64,000 bases of DNA from Acanthochlamys bracteata (Eukaryota > Streptophyta > Magnoliopsida > Pandanales > Velloziaceae): NCBI GenBank assembly GCA_019914995.1, contig CM034133.1, positions 682,001-746,000 of the forward strand. The letters run 5' to 3'. Shown piece after piece: positions 37,501-49,389 of this stretch. A model generated the notes under the pieces. It did not search any database, was not told the origin of the DNA, and was given only the letters and a program-made list of their open reading frames with translations. Each line of letters opens with the position of its first letter. Within the stretch, counting starts at the first letter, position 1. The translations under genes and the position numbers were made by a program.

Positions 37501-38379
37501 TGAAAGTAAATTTTAATATAAATAAAATTTGATATAAAAATAAAAAAAACACAAAATAATAATTAAACATTAAAATAACTAAATTTTAAAAAAATAAATA
37601 AATAAAAAATTCGATATATATAAAACTATCACGTAACTTTTCTATCTTATAAAAGTTAACAAGCTCACTCCACACGCATGATTTTATGAATTCTCTCTTC
37701 CTCTTTTCTAAAAAAAAACCCCAAATTTCCATGAAAAGGAAATGAAATTTCCCAGAAATGTTATTTAAAGTACTAACAAAAATAATTGTACGGCTGGTTT
37801 CTTAAACAAGCAAAATACAAGGTATTAAATTTTCCTTAGACCGTAGACTTATTTATGCCTTCTTCTTTCTTAGTTTAAGAATATTCAACTTAATTTTTTA
37901 ATGGGCCACTCTTGTCTATCCAGCCAACTCCTTGTGGAACAGTGGTGGGACCATTACTTAATTTGCAAATCTTACCCTTATAAAAAGGACAAGGTTTTCC
38001 TTATCAATGAGGGGTAATATTGTAACAAGGAAAAAACAAATACTGAAACTTTCTTTTAACAGTCAACGCCATCTTTCACTCGGTCAACCGTTAATCTGCT
38101 TACAACCGCAGTACTCTACAATTCCAACGTCATCAAACGTCGTTAACCGCCTTCGGCAACCAGCCTACGCGACGCGGTCTAAACCTATTTTCCGAAATCA
38201 GCCCGCTAAGTTCTGTTTATGTACTAACCTTACAATATAGGCCTTTTTAATTATAATAGTACTGGGCTGATTATACAAACGAAAGAAATCGTTATTTATG
38301 GAAGTTTGAAGCCGCAGTTTTTGTTCATCGATCATTCTCAATCTTCACTCCGGTGCTTTGAGATTCGTGTTTGCCGGAG
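34540..38379. other. Spacer between the Pumilio and RDUF-type genes (divergent promoters)
   Basis: 34540-35100 is probably Pumilio leader, ending in a GAAGAA-rich tract. Next come mixed spacer and a family A A/T-rich repeat at about 35815-36090, then more A/T-rich sequence (36480-36830, 37390-37650). The RDUF promoter side (38000-38370) is less A/T-rich. Small open frames at 36013-36255 and 38007-38240 have no recognisable domain and no supported splicing, and I do not call them. Confidence 0.4.
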
Positions 38380-39513
38380 ATGGGGTCATCAGAGACGTCA
38401 ATCTCTACTCCGCTGCCACCACCACTACCGCCGCCTCTATCGTACTGGTGCTACCGCTGTTCACGTTTCGTCACGCCGGTGACGGCGGAGCCTAGCGCTT
38501 GTCCTGACTGCAGCGGTGGCTTCATCGAACAGATCTCATCTCCTCCACATCCTCCGCCGCCGCCAACAACTTTTCTTCGGCAATCAGACCTCGGTCTCCG
38601 CCGCCGTAGTCGACTTCGCCACCGTAATCACACTTCCCCTTTCAATCCCGTCTTTCTCCTTCCCGGCGATGGCCACGTCAGCACAGAGGTTAGTCCTGCT
38701 TCATCTTCTTCGTTCGATCTGTATTACGATGATGGTGCTGGTTCTGGTCTCCGGCCGATGCGGTCCACCGTCTCTGATTTCCTTCTGTCTTCTGGAATCG
38801 ACCAACTTTTACAACAAATTTCCGAAGTCGCCCCTCCTTTTACCCCTCCGCCAGCACCGAAATCTGCTATTCAGTCGATGCCGCAGATCTTCATTGCAGA
38901 GCGCCACGTCAGCGCTGAAGCTCACTGTGCTGTCTGTATGGAACCTTTCGAGCTCAACGCACCGGCTAGTGAGATGCCCTGCAACCATGTGTACCATAAG
39001 GATTGCATAGTTCCATGGCTCAATCTGAAGAATTCTTGCCCTGTTTGCCGCGAACAACTACCTGATGGGAACAATAGTTCTTTGCAGTCGCGGTCGATGC
39101 AGCAAACGCCGGCTGCTGATGTGGATGACACACTGGCGCTGACGATATGGAGGTTGCCAGGTGGTGGATTTGCAGTCGGGAGATATGCAGGTGGACGGAG
39201 ACCAGGTGGAGAGAGGGAATTGCCAGTTGTTTATACAGAGATGGATGGCGGCAGGTTCAGTGCGCTGAGAAGGATATCATTGAGCTCGGTAGGATCAGGA
39301 CTACGGCGGCAGCGGTTGAGGGAGAGCAGAGGATTGCATCGGGTGGTGACGGGTTTCTTGTCATTGTTTTGTGGCTGCTTCAGGGGATCGGCAAGTGCCC
39401 CAAGCTCACAGATTGCAGCAGTGAGTGAAAGGAGGCGTTGGAGCAGCAGTGGGAGTAGTAGCAGCTGGGGGGTGGACACTGGTCCTGAAGGGCTCCATGG
39501 TTGGGATTACTAG
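38380..39513 (+). CDS. RDUF2: RING-H2 E3 ubiquitin ligase with DUF1117 (RDUF1/RDUF2 type)
   Basis: Cytosolic or nuclear ubiquitin ligase; RDUF1 and RDUF2 act positively in ABA-dependent drought response in Arabidopsis. Single exon, 377 residues. The N-terminus has a zinc-ribbon YWCYRCSRFV with ACPDC (about residues 22-44). The RING-H2 finger spans Cys183 to Cys223 (Cys183, Cys186, Cys201, His203, His206, Cys209, Cys220, Cys223) in C3H2C3 order. The C-terminal DUF1117 block has LTIWRLPGGGFAVGRYAGGR and ELPVVYTEMDGG. The frame is open upstream to a TTG at 38371, but the first ATG is 38380, which I take as the start. RDUF1 versus RDUF2 is not resolved; the symbol is the nearest guess from the DUF1117 match and position. 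Confidence 0.88.
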   Translation: MGSSETSISTPLPPPLPPPLSYWCYRCSRFVTPVTAEPSACPDCSGGFIEQISSPPHPPPPPTTFLRQSDLGLRRRSRLRHRNHTSPFNPVFLLPGDGHVSTEVSPASSSSFDLYYDDGAGSGLRPMRSTVSDFLLSSGIDQLLQQISEVAPPFTPPPAPKSAIQSMPQIFIAERHVSAEAHCAVCMEPFELNAPASEMPCNHVYHKDCIVPWLNLKNSCPVCREQLPDGNNSSLQSRSMQQTPAADVDDTLALTIWRLPGGGFAVGRYAGGRRPGGERELPVVYTEMDGGRFSALRRISLSSVGSGLRRQRLRESRGLHRVVTGFLSLFCGCFRGSASAPSSQIAAVSERRRWSSSGSSSSWGVDTGPEGLHGWDY

Positions 39514-42395
39514 ATGGTAATTTGTGCAGATAGTCCAAGACCGAATCTTTGTTATACTTATAAATTTGAATTCTTGGTTAGTGCTAGTTCTTTGAATTTA
39601 GCTAACCACTTGTTAGAAGAGTTGGATGGTTGGTTGATCAGTTCTGCTGTAATTAGGAAATGCATAGGATAGGTTTTGCAAATTTGTTCTATTGGCTTTG
39701 CAGCAAGATGTGTCGTCTTAACTAGCGCAGAATTCTGAAGAACCTGTAGAAAATCTCAAGGTTGCGGCAATGCCATTGTGTACAAAGCTTTACATGGATG
39801 CACTATTATATTAGTAGTTCCCAATCCTTTACAAATAATAATATGTAACATTTAAATGGAATGATGTGACCAGTATGTGATATTTTATAAGGACTGCTTT
39901 CTCAATTTTACTACTTCCATTGTGCCATTGAACACATTCCTCTAATGCCAGTGTACACCACATATGTACTCAGGTTCTTTGACAGCTGTAAGTGAGAAAC
40001 TTTACTGGGAGATCTCTAACATGACGACGAGACTACTTAAGATCAAGTATTCAAGTAACACCTTATTTTTTGCATTTATACAGATAAGAACAAGAACCAA
40101 CTACAATCAGTTCTTTGGAAATCTGACTATATGCCTTTATTCCTTTTTAGGGTTCAGACAACTTCTGTCAGATTATAGAGTTGCCTATTCCAGATTAACA
40201 TCAGCTCGTGAAACTGTCATAATCCAAATGTTTGCATATAGGAGGAGAGTAAGGTCTTGTTTACTTATCTGGAAGTGATTCCAGAGGTGACCTTCTTGTT
40301 TTACTTTTACAAATTTATTCTCACAAACTCACTTTCTGTTAATTCACTTTTTAGAGATATACTTTCAGATCACTTATAGACAAGTAAAACATGCTCTAAT
40401 TTCTTTTTGTCATTTCTTATGTTTGCCTATGTCATGCTTCTCATTAATTTGAATTTTGTGTTTTATTCTTTCACTCATTATCATAATTGTCGCATTGACA
40501 TATTGAATCATAAATCCCGATTTTTTACTCCAGTTGTCAATTACATTTGCAATTTGCATGAATTGCTTTTCAACTGCAATTGGTTTCTTTCAAATTGTGA
40601 AGGTCTATGTCATCTTGGAAATAGTCATCCTGGTTTGCAAGAAAAGGAAGAATTGAATTGCATTACTCTTTGTTCTTATTAGATATTGATATCTTTCCAT
40701 GTGTCAATGATTTCTAACCTATTATCTGCTTTGGACTTCTTCATCCTCATCGTGCTACTTATGAAGTATCTGGTTATGCATTTCAACTATCTTGTTAACT
40801 TTTTTCTCAATATTTTATTGTGCTCGGATATCCATTCCATGAGTCAACCGTTATTAATATCTGGACGTGCAATTGTTGTCTCCTGAACTACTTTCCCCAG
40901 CTCTTTGCCGTTGATCTTTTTGCCTATTGGTCGTAGTATGAGATTTTGTGTAGCTGGTTAATAGTGTCTCATGCATTCAAAGTAACTTTTTTTGGCGAAG
41001 AAGGACTTGGTATGTGATGACATGCGGCAAAAGCTTTTGAAGCACATTAGGCAGTCAGTTGTGCTTTTGAGTACACCCTGGTGATTTTTGTTAGTATATG
41101 CTTTCCAAGCTCTTGGTCAAGACTCTTAAGGGAGTCTTAGGAGTTCTGATTGGTTTGGAGAAGCTAATCTCTGCTAATTAACAGTGACTCTTTATACTTC
41201 CTATTGTCATGAATTTACAAGACACAGGGGATGTACAAAGTAATGAAATTTGACATCTGTTGTCATTGTGTGTGGTGCTTGTTCCTGATGATGCAAGTCT
41301 TATAACCTTGGGTTTTTGCAAGAAGGTCAATAAAGGTAATGAAAGTTGACTGTAATATCAGCAACTACTTACGGAAAAAGCTAAGGCAAGAGCTAATTGT
41401 ATTGCAGAAAGCATGTTTTGCACTGAGGAAGCAGTTGTTAAACAGTGAAATTTATGTTGGAATATCTCATCCACCACTTCTTTTGGGTTTGACATCAGTG
41501 GACATCTATGTTTTCTTCTGGTATACCATCTTCCTCTGATAATAACAGTTAATGTTCTTGGTAAGGCCAAGTTTGTACTAGATTAATAAACTTTCTTGCA
41601 ATCTGTGAAGATTGCTCACACCACTCAGTTTCTTTTGATTTTTTATTTCTCGTGAATAATTTTGAGTGATAATACAGGTTTAAGCCTTCCAGTAAATTTG
41701 CATATTCTTTTGGTTGGTGAGGTTGCATATCTCTTATGGCTCTCTGTTGAACCTGTGTGGCTTCCTGGAGCTCTTCTCTTTACTTTTCCGCTGACACCCT
41801 TGACTACCAGATTACTAGTTTTTGTTTATCTTCTTCTATTTAGCCTTTACTTGCTGGAGCTTCACGTTATTCTATCATTTTTATCCTTATAATCACTTTA
41901 GGGCAGGGTCTCCATGTTAATTTTAGCTGTTGGTGTGATTGGTTGATGATTATCTCTGGTTCTACTTTCCATGAGCTTTCTGTGCCAGGAACGCTCGAAG
42001 GTGGTTTGCCAGCCTTATGGAATTGTTTTCAATTTACCTTTGATTCGTTTTCTCTCAACCAGGCTTCTTTCATTTTTCAGAAACTTGGTTTTGTGGTCTA
42101 GAAGAAGATTTGACATATCTACATAAAAATGAGAAGATAGAGATTTTGTTTCTAATGCATTAGTTCCAGTTTCCTATACATAAGAGTCATTGTTGAAGTG
42201 TTTATTGCAGGTCACTTTCGCTGGAATTGGAGGAATTTGGTCTGCTCCTATCCGCATAGCCAGGATTGAATCCTGACAAATCTTATCCACACACATTCAG
42301 ATATTTAAAGCCATTTCTATTGGTCACATTGGTCCTCTTATCCATCTAAAGCTTGTTTTCTCTACTTCAAATCAGCAGCTGGGAAAGATAAGAGT
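39514..42395. other. Long T-rich stretch, RDUF 3' region and leader of the next gene
   Basis: No protein family is recognised. The plus strand is T-rich in the style of plant introns and UTRs throughout. The last part (42210-42395) looks like a 5' leader: a TTGCAG/GTCACT acceptor at about 42210 is followed by leader-like sequence up to the ATG at 42396, so a long 5' UTR intron for the downstream gene is possible. Open frames here are hydrophobic, typical of T-rich non-coding DNA. Confidence 0.35.
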
Positions 42396-43153
42396 ATGGC
42401 TTCTGTAATTCCTGTCTCCACAACATTGATCCGGCCAGCAACACCAAGCCGCAATGCTGCTTTTTGGCAAAGGACTCAGGCTACTTCAAGGCAAGTAGCT
42501 GTGTCAGCTTTTGGTGATGTCTCGGCAGAAGGCACCAATTACCTTATTGCTGGTGCAGCTGCAGTGGCACTCATTGGCACCGGCTTCCCGATCCTCTTCT
42601 CTCGCAAGGACACGTAAGAAATGAAGTTCTCTTGACTTGAATTATAATCTAGTTCCTTTTTCATATTGTCTATTCATGATTTCCACTGTTGAAGTTCTGA
42701 AAATTGCAAAGGATGGTCTTTCTTTTGAGGATTAGGGTTTGTTCGGCAAAGCTTTTCATTTCATTTCACAATTTTATTATAATTTTGATTTTGCAAAAAA
42801 ATTTATGCAGTATTTACAAAAATTTTAAAAATTTAAAAATACAGATAATTGTACGTTATAGATCTATCTATCTATAATCTTTTGAGTTAGAAAATTTCAA
42901 ACTCATTTTTCTAAAATGCTTCAAAATAGCCATTGCTTTTAGAAAATTTTTATACTAAACATTTCCACACGACCTAACTTAGTTGATGTATGTATATGTT
43001 CTTAATTTTTCCAGATGCCCAGATTGTGATGGTGCAGGATTCATAAGAAAAGCAGGCGCAACACTGAGGGCTAATGCTGCTAGGAAGGATCAAGCTCAGA
43101 TCGTTTGCCCCCGTTGCACTGGGCTCGGCAAGCTTGGTCAGATAGACAAGTAG
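42396..43153 (+). CDS. Small plastid protein with DnaJ-type CXXCXGXG zinc motifs
   Basis: Two exons join in phase: 42396-42613 and 43015-43153, giving 118 residues. Residues 1 to about 36 look like a transit peptide (Ser/Thr/Arg-rich, few acids). One membrane segment lies at about 48-68 (YLIAGAAAVALIGTGFPILF). The tail has two Cys pairs, CPDCDGAGF and CPRCTGLGK, the half-set of a DnaJ cysteine-rich zinc domain, and ends LGQIDK. Without a J domain it is of the BSD2/LQY1-like class of plastid zinc-finger proteins, several of which have disulphide or chaperone roles. It resembles Arabidopsis At1g22630 from memory. The exact role is unknown. It lies just upstream of the SDIR1-type gene on the same strand. 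Confidence 0.85.
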
Positions 43154-43723
43154 AGAGAATTTTTTAGCACTCCATGGCAGCAGCAGCAGCAGCATGATAT
43201 CCTCTTCTCAATTGTATAAGTTATTCATGTAAAACTTTAAACAGTCAAATAAAATTTTAAACAGTTTTGTTATGAGAGGATATTTTTCTTACTCCTTCTA
43301 ATGCTGATCATATAAACAGACCTGAGAAAACTTTTGTTATCCATGGTTTAATAAGCAAACTCAAAGCCTGATATGTAAAATTCATAACCTTTCCGGATCC
43401 AACCGTTAATTACCAACGGACTATTACGTCCGTCTGCGCGATATACTACAAGGCAAGGGCTTATTTGTAAAAGAATCACTGACTTTAAATTTATCTAATT
43501 CATGCAGAAAATCAGAGAAAAATCGGCCTGTAGTTTTCTTTCCCTAAATCCTCTGACTCCCGAGATTCTTTACTCCCTATCTATTTCGTTCTTCCCCAAT
43601 CTTACAAAGATTTCCATTTTTTCTTCTCTCTCTCTCTCTCGGAGATTCTTTTCTTTTCGATTTTGATTTCGATTTCGATTTCTTGAATTCTTCTTGAAAT
43701 TTTCGTGGATTTAATTTGAAGCC

Positions 43724-45782
43724 ATAAGCTTCGTCTTCCGTGGTAGTCATAGAGATATCGAGAGTGGCTTCACTAATTTCATACCAGAAAGACGTGCCTT
43801 TGTATTGCTATTGTTAAAACTTCTGTTCATTACTGAATTTTTATTGTGTTTTTAGTAATGTGAAAGCAATTCTGTTTTCATTTGCATGATCAGCGGATGC
43901 ATGCCGGTGTTGGCTCCAATTCCAATTCCATGGCTTTTCTCATCACAGGTATTTGATTTTTAATAATTTTAAAATTTTAATTTTTTATTTTATTTTTTGG
44001 TTGAAATTTGGTTCTGAAGATTGTTTCTTTTGCGGTCTTGTAGTGCTTTTTCTGTTCATGATTTTGAATTCACATCAGATGACGCCGAATTTTCTGGTAC
44101 GTGTTGAAGAAAAGGCGCATTTTTGGCCAAGGTTGTTGCTTTTTATCATGATAATTTCCTAAGTTTCAGCTAATTTGGTTTTGTGGTTATGTGTACGTTC
44201 TTAGCTTTGGCTGGTTTTGGGAGTGTTCTTGATGGCTACAAGCCTTAGGATGTATACTACATGTCAGCAACTGCAAGCACAAGCTCAAGCCGCAGCTGCC
44301 AGCGGATTGGTCGGACACACCGAGCTGCGGCTGCATGTTCCTCCCCCCATCGCATTTGAGACGAGGGGGCGGTTGCATGGTTTAAGGCTTCAGCTTGCCC
44401 TACTGGACCGAGAATTCAATGAGTTGGGTAATTAAGCATCTCCTGTGTCGTATCCAATCTGTCTATGTTAGATTATAGCTTGAGTTGTGCTTCCTGTTAT
44501 GTATGATAGATTATGATGCATTGAGAGCTTTGGACTATGATAACAATCTCGAGGTTCCTTCAATGACCGAGGAAGAGATTAATACTCTTCCCATGCACAA
44601 ATATAAGGTGCAACTGCAAACTGGTTCTACATCTGATCTGCAAAGGCAAGTATCTTGAACTTTTAGATTTGGGGTCTAGCTAGACACGATTACATATTAA
44701 CTGTCCAGTTTTCCAAAAGGTGTTTACTATTGTCAAGATGTTTACAAGCATTTTCCTTTTGGGATTAAATCATATTGGAGATCTTTCTCAAGTTTTAATG
44801 AAAATTCTACCAGCTTTCTTTGAATTTGTGATCTTGTTTCTTTTTCAGTAGCGAGCCATCTGTCCATCAGGGATCGGCATCTTCTTCTTCATCTTCTCTT
44901 GCAACAATGTCTGAGGTAGTAGTGGGTGCACTTCTCCGTTGAATTTTTGAGATAGCTACCTTGTATCTGTTTAGTGTAAGTAATGAAGACTACATTTGGA
45001 CTCTGAACTATACTTGAGTCACTCAGACTTCAATATATATCTTATATCTAATACTTTCACTATCTGTGTTATACTATTCGAAGAGAGCTTTCACTTCTAG
45101 TTTTACTACAGAATCTAATTTACAGTTCTTTTCTACAAATTTTCAATTCGGATAGCATGTACAGGATTCTTGTTTGGTTCCCATAAAAGGTAGAGTACAT
45201 GTAATTTCATTTATGACTCTGTAGTATAATATGCTAGAAACCAACCTTTACCATAAAAGAGAAGTAACAGTGTTAGAGGAGGGTTTCACTAATTTTTTGT
45301 GCTTTAGCTTGATTTTAGAATTTGCTCACAGTTTTAGATTGTTTGCAATTGTAGTTGTTTTCTTGTATATTATGTTACTGAACGATAAGGGCTTTCATAA
45401 AGAAACTCTTTTTTACGGGTCATCCTTTTCTTTTTAGAAGAAAAAAAAGAACAGATCCAGCTCAGATGGAAATGTGAAGGGCTCAGAAGATGAACTAACA
45501 TGCAGCGTTTGCTTGGAGCAAGTTGGTGTAGGGGAGCTTGTGAGAAGCTTACCTTGCTTGCATCAGGTTTGTTCTTACGGTTTCATGATTTCATAGTTAC
45601 GGTAGTTAATCTTGTAGACGCCATATACTGAGTTATTTGGATATTGTTTCGTGCAGTTCCATGTGAATTGTATTGATCCATGGTTGCGTCAACAAGGCAC
45701 TTGCCCTGTTTGTAAATATCGTGCGAGTTCTGGGTGGCTGGATAATAGGGGAATACAAGCGGATGCATCTTTTATGGTGTAG
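43724..45782 (+). CDS. SDIR1: SDIR1-like RING-H2 E3 ligase, expected start codon is ATA
   Basis: Membrane-anchored ubiquitin ligase acting positively in ABA and salt signalling. Eight exons join in phase: 43724-43801, 43894-43948, 44044-44096, 44205-44427, 44510-44645, 44849-44915, 45438-45566 and 45657-45782. Seen: DIESGF and PERRA near the N-terminus; two hydrophobic segments (LITVLFLFMILNSHQM and LLWLVLGVFLMATSLRM); LRLHVPPPIAFETRGRL; RLQLALLDREF; RING-H2 with CSVC, LPCLHQFHVNCIDPW and CPVC; ending DASFMV. The codon aligned with the family initiator (before Ser-Phe-Val-Phe-Arg-Gly) is ATA at 43724, with an in-frame TAA four codons upstream. The first in-frame ATG is 43897 in exon 2, which would give 261 rather than 288 residues. 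Intron 5 is GC-AG. Otherwise intact. Confidence 0.85.
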
Positions 45783-46341
45783 TCTTTCTTACATATTCCA
45801 TGTTGTCGTTTAGTCCCTGTGTAACTTGTACAAATTATTTAATGCATAGAAATACCCAACAAATGATTAGGAGCCCCCTTTACACGTTTCCAAACATATA
45901 CAACCGAGTAAGATGGATGGATAATATTCTGTGTCGACTTCTGCTTCTTGTATGGTAACCTTAGGATTGCAAATACTTTGTTCTGCGTGAGAAGTTATAC
46001 TTGACACAAGTATGTTTTAATGGTTTTACTTTCATGAATTTTTCTACTGTCCAGGATGTTAGTTTTGGCATTTGCATTCAAGCTACATTGTCCCTTTGAG
46101 CAGAAGCTAAAATGTTCTTATTTGCAGAAGTGATGGTTCCCCTTCAGCTGCTCCCAACGTTTCTTTACAGGCAATTTTTGTCAATTTTCCAACAACCATT
46201 TACTGTATAAAGCAAAATATTTATTTAAAATTCATCTTCAAAGTTTTACATCAAGTTAATAAAAAATGTGCATTTCTGTCACTCCAAAAGGAAAAAAGAA
46301 TAATAAAACAATAAAATTGTGCGTTTAATAAATGAAAAAGA

Positions 46342-48490
46342 TCAACACTTTGGAAGGTCGACCGGCGGCGGTAGAAGCTTCTGATTCGGAAGTTCTCCGT
46401 CAAGCACCAGCCACGCCATCTTCAGTCCCCAACTTGTGTGCACTTCCAAGTGACAATGCATAAACCAAACCCCTGCAACAACATGTAAAATTTTATATAA
46501 TTATCGTCTATCAGGTGAAGCTTTTGGATTTAAATAAACAGCACTCACCTGGATTATCAGCTAAAAACCTGATAGCCGCCCAACCACCAGAAGGTACACC
46601 TATGGTGTTCCTCTCTACTGGATCGATCAGATTAAACTTGGACGGATCATTCAATGGATCGTAGTTCCCGATACCTTCTCCGACGACAAAGAAGTTGAAT
46701 CCATGCAGATGCAGTGGGTGGCTCTCGGTCCCTAGAATGCTCGTGTCCTGCAGTACAAGTTCTACACTAGTGTTAAAAGGCAGGACCAAAACTTTTGTCC
46801 CATTGCTAACAAACGTGTTGTTCGGCGGCGTGCCGGTGTAGTTGAAAGGATCTAGAGGCACGATTGGGAAATCCGATTGATATACACCGTTAGATTGGCC
46901 GGTGTAATGCGCTTGAAGCAATGCTGTTGAAGGCATAATGAAAGACACATTGTTCACGCTTGCGGAAAACTTTGTGCCGTTAGGGCCTTGGCATGTTTGG
47001 TTCGCCGGACATGGCATAGAGCCGAGATTGATAGTGAAGAAGAATTGTCGGTCCACCGTCTGCGGCACGTTTGCCGGGAACTGCGCTGTCGCGAGGCTTC
47101 GTAGTTTGCTTGTGTAGTTCATAGCGAACGATGTGTCGTTGAGTTTCGGCAGCTTGGGTTTGAAGAGAGAGAGATCCTTGATAGATGTTTCCGGTCTCTG
47201 ATATTCTAGAATTCCGGCGACAGTGGTGTTGTCGAACGTGCCGATGCCGGTTTCGTAGGGCCGCGCCATCATGAGGAACGTTGCGCTTGGGAAGTCTGAC
47301 TTAGTGCGAAGGAGCACGTTCGTCGTTTGTCCTGGTGTAATCAGAAGCGTATCGGTGTCGAATGGCTTAACGTAAACGGCGTCAACTTCGACTACGGTGA
47401 CGGTGTGGTTGGCAATGCTGAAGAAGAGGTCATCATTCATGGCAGCACTGATCAACCGGAGCAAGTACGTCTTTTCGGGCTTCACTTTTAGCTTGAACGT
47501 GTCTGCATACACCATTCATACGGATCAGGGTTAACTTCGCCGCTGCAATAAACTAGCTAGCTAACTACGTAATTAACAAGTAAAATGTTTATTACCTTTC
47601 GCCGAGCAGTTGTACAACGGGCCAGGGAGGCCGTTGATAGTGTACGCATCGGAAACATTCGGGCCACCTCCGGTCAGTAGAGCTTGATTGATAACTGCCT
47701 CTACATCGGAGTTCCACCATTCTCCTTCAAAGGGTTAAAAAAATAAGGATAACGTCTGAAGTTTTGCAAAAGATGCTAAGTAAGGATTCTTACCGAAGAT
47801 GACCGGAACTTCTTTGTAAGGTTTGGCGAACGGATAAGGCATGCCAGACTTGGGAAGGATAATAAGAGGGCCGTAGAGTGTAGCTCTCATCCACGACAGG
47901 TGAGCGTGCCACCACAAAGTCCCTCTTTGTCCGACGACGGTGAAGTTGTAAACGTAGCTCCTGCCGATCTGAATCGGGCACTGCGTTATGTACGCCGGAC
48001 CGTCGGCCCATCCACTCCTTAGCTGCCTCACTCCATGCCTTCAATCAAATAAAAGCACGTTGCTAAAAGAACAAACGGATCGTTCGATCTAAAACCTTAA
48101 ACCAAAGCAACATAACGTAAGTGTTCGATGAAATATTGCTATTCGTTTTGTTACCAATGGAAAGAGACGTTATGCTGGACATGGTTAACGACTTTGACGA
48201 CGAGCCGGTCGCCTTCTCTGACGACGAGTTTCGGTCCGGGGAACTTACCGTTAACAGTCGGGATGCTCTTCGTGTTGCACAACCTTGTAAAATTTGCCAT
48301 TCGAATCTATGTACATGTGCGAAGGAAACAAAAAAAGTTTTAGAAAAGACTTGTGTTCTTGATGATCATGAGTTGAGAATACATGCATGTATACCTTGAA
48401 TATGTAATGCCTTGTTTGCTGAGCATGAGCATGCAATGAAGGAATGAACAACACCAAAGCACTCAAAGCTAAGATGATCAATCTTGCCAT
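46342..48490 (-). CDS. LAC17: Laccase (multicopper oxidase), LAC17 type
   Basis: Secreted p-diphenol oxidase; LAC17 with LAC4 polymerises monolignols in the wall. Six exons join in phase, read leftward: 48490-48395, 48306-48155, 48038-47794, 47724-47596, 47502-46549 and 46472-46342, giving 568 residues. Exons 2-4 have the canonical laccase lengths of 152, 245 and 129 bp. Seen: a signal peptide (residues 1-23); copper motifs [17 protein letters not shown] and [12 protein letters not shown], all intact with Leu as the axial residue; many Asn-X-Ser/Thr sites; C-terminus PPPVDLPKC. The N-terminal part after the signal peptide drifts somewhat from LAC17. A TATA tract lies at 48572-48589. Confidence 0.93.
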
Positions 48491-48571
48491 GGAAATACTT
48501 CAAGCTACAACACTCTTGTCTGTTGTTGGAATGTTTCTTGATTCTATTGGAGAATAATGTAGCTCGAATCT

Positions 48572-48589
48572 TATATATATATATATATA
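48572..48589 (-). promoter_or_regulatory. TATA tract of the laccase gene
   Basis: A run of TATATATATATATATATA lies about 82-100 bp upstream of the ATG at 48490 on the minus strand. Its spacing fits a TATA box with a short leader of about 50-60 nt. It is also a simple (TA)n repeat, so the call rests on position. Confidence 0.45.
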
Positions 48590-49389
48590 GCAGCGAAGTA
48601 TAGGAAACTTAAGATTGCGTAATTCAAAGTAGTTCAGAAACTTGAAACTGGGGAGATTAGGTGATGAACATGATTAATTTGAAATAGATGTTGATTGATG
48701 GATTACTTCAAATTAATTTATATCGATATGTACGGTTTTTAATGGACACGGAGTTTTAATTTTCCAATCCTTTGCAACAAGCCAACGAAGTTGCCGATGA
48801 GCTTTCTCGATCATCGATGTTCTTCTAGATCGAATAAATTGTAAGCAACAGGCAAGTGATCATCATCATCATATGGTGAGTGGACCGATTGACCGGTGTA
48901 GCAGTGCTGAAACCATTCGTTAGTTATATCTTTCCCTTACAATACAAACTATTAATAGTGTTAGTAGCTAGCTAGGTCGATACATCGACATCCATCGCCT
49001 TCTTCATTATGCAATTCATCTCACTCAATGAAACTTCGTTACGGAACTTGGAAAGTTGTTACAGGGTTTCATGTTCAAGGTCAGCAGTACACCTGAAGAA
49101 AGCTCACTGTCGCAGTTTTCTCTATTTTTTTTCATGACTAAAGAGTAAATAAACCATGAATTCGTTGCAACGAATTTAAACGAAAAAGCATGAAGAAGTA
49201 CTTAGTCATATCTTGACGTAGAAGTTCGAGAAACAAACAATTTTTGCATAATTACTATTGAAAATTTCAGTTTCGTTCTCTACAATTAATCTTCCATATG
49301 AAAGCTTCAAAATTAGCTCCAATCTTGTATCGAATGTTTTACGGAGCTATAGACAATTTCGTTCATGAATAATGAAGGACCCAATATAA

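Noticed and set aside
38371-38379. Start of the RDUF-type frame at TTG
   Set aside because: The first ATG (38380) is the normal plant start and keeps all domains.
39964-41892. Several hydrophobic plus-strand open frames
   Set aside because: T-rich non-coding sequence produces such frames by chance; none has a domain or a convincing splice partner.
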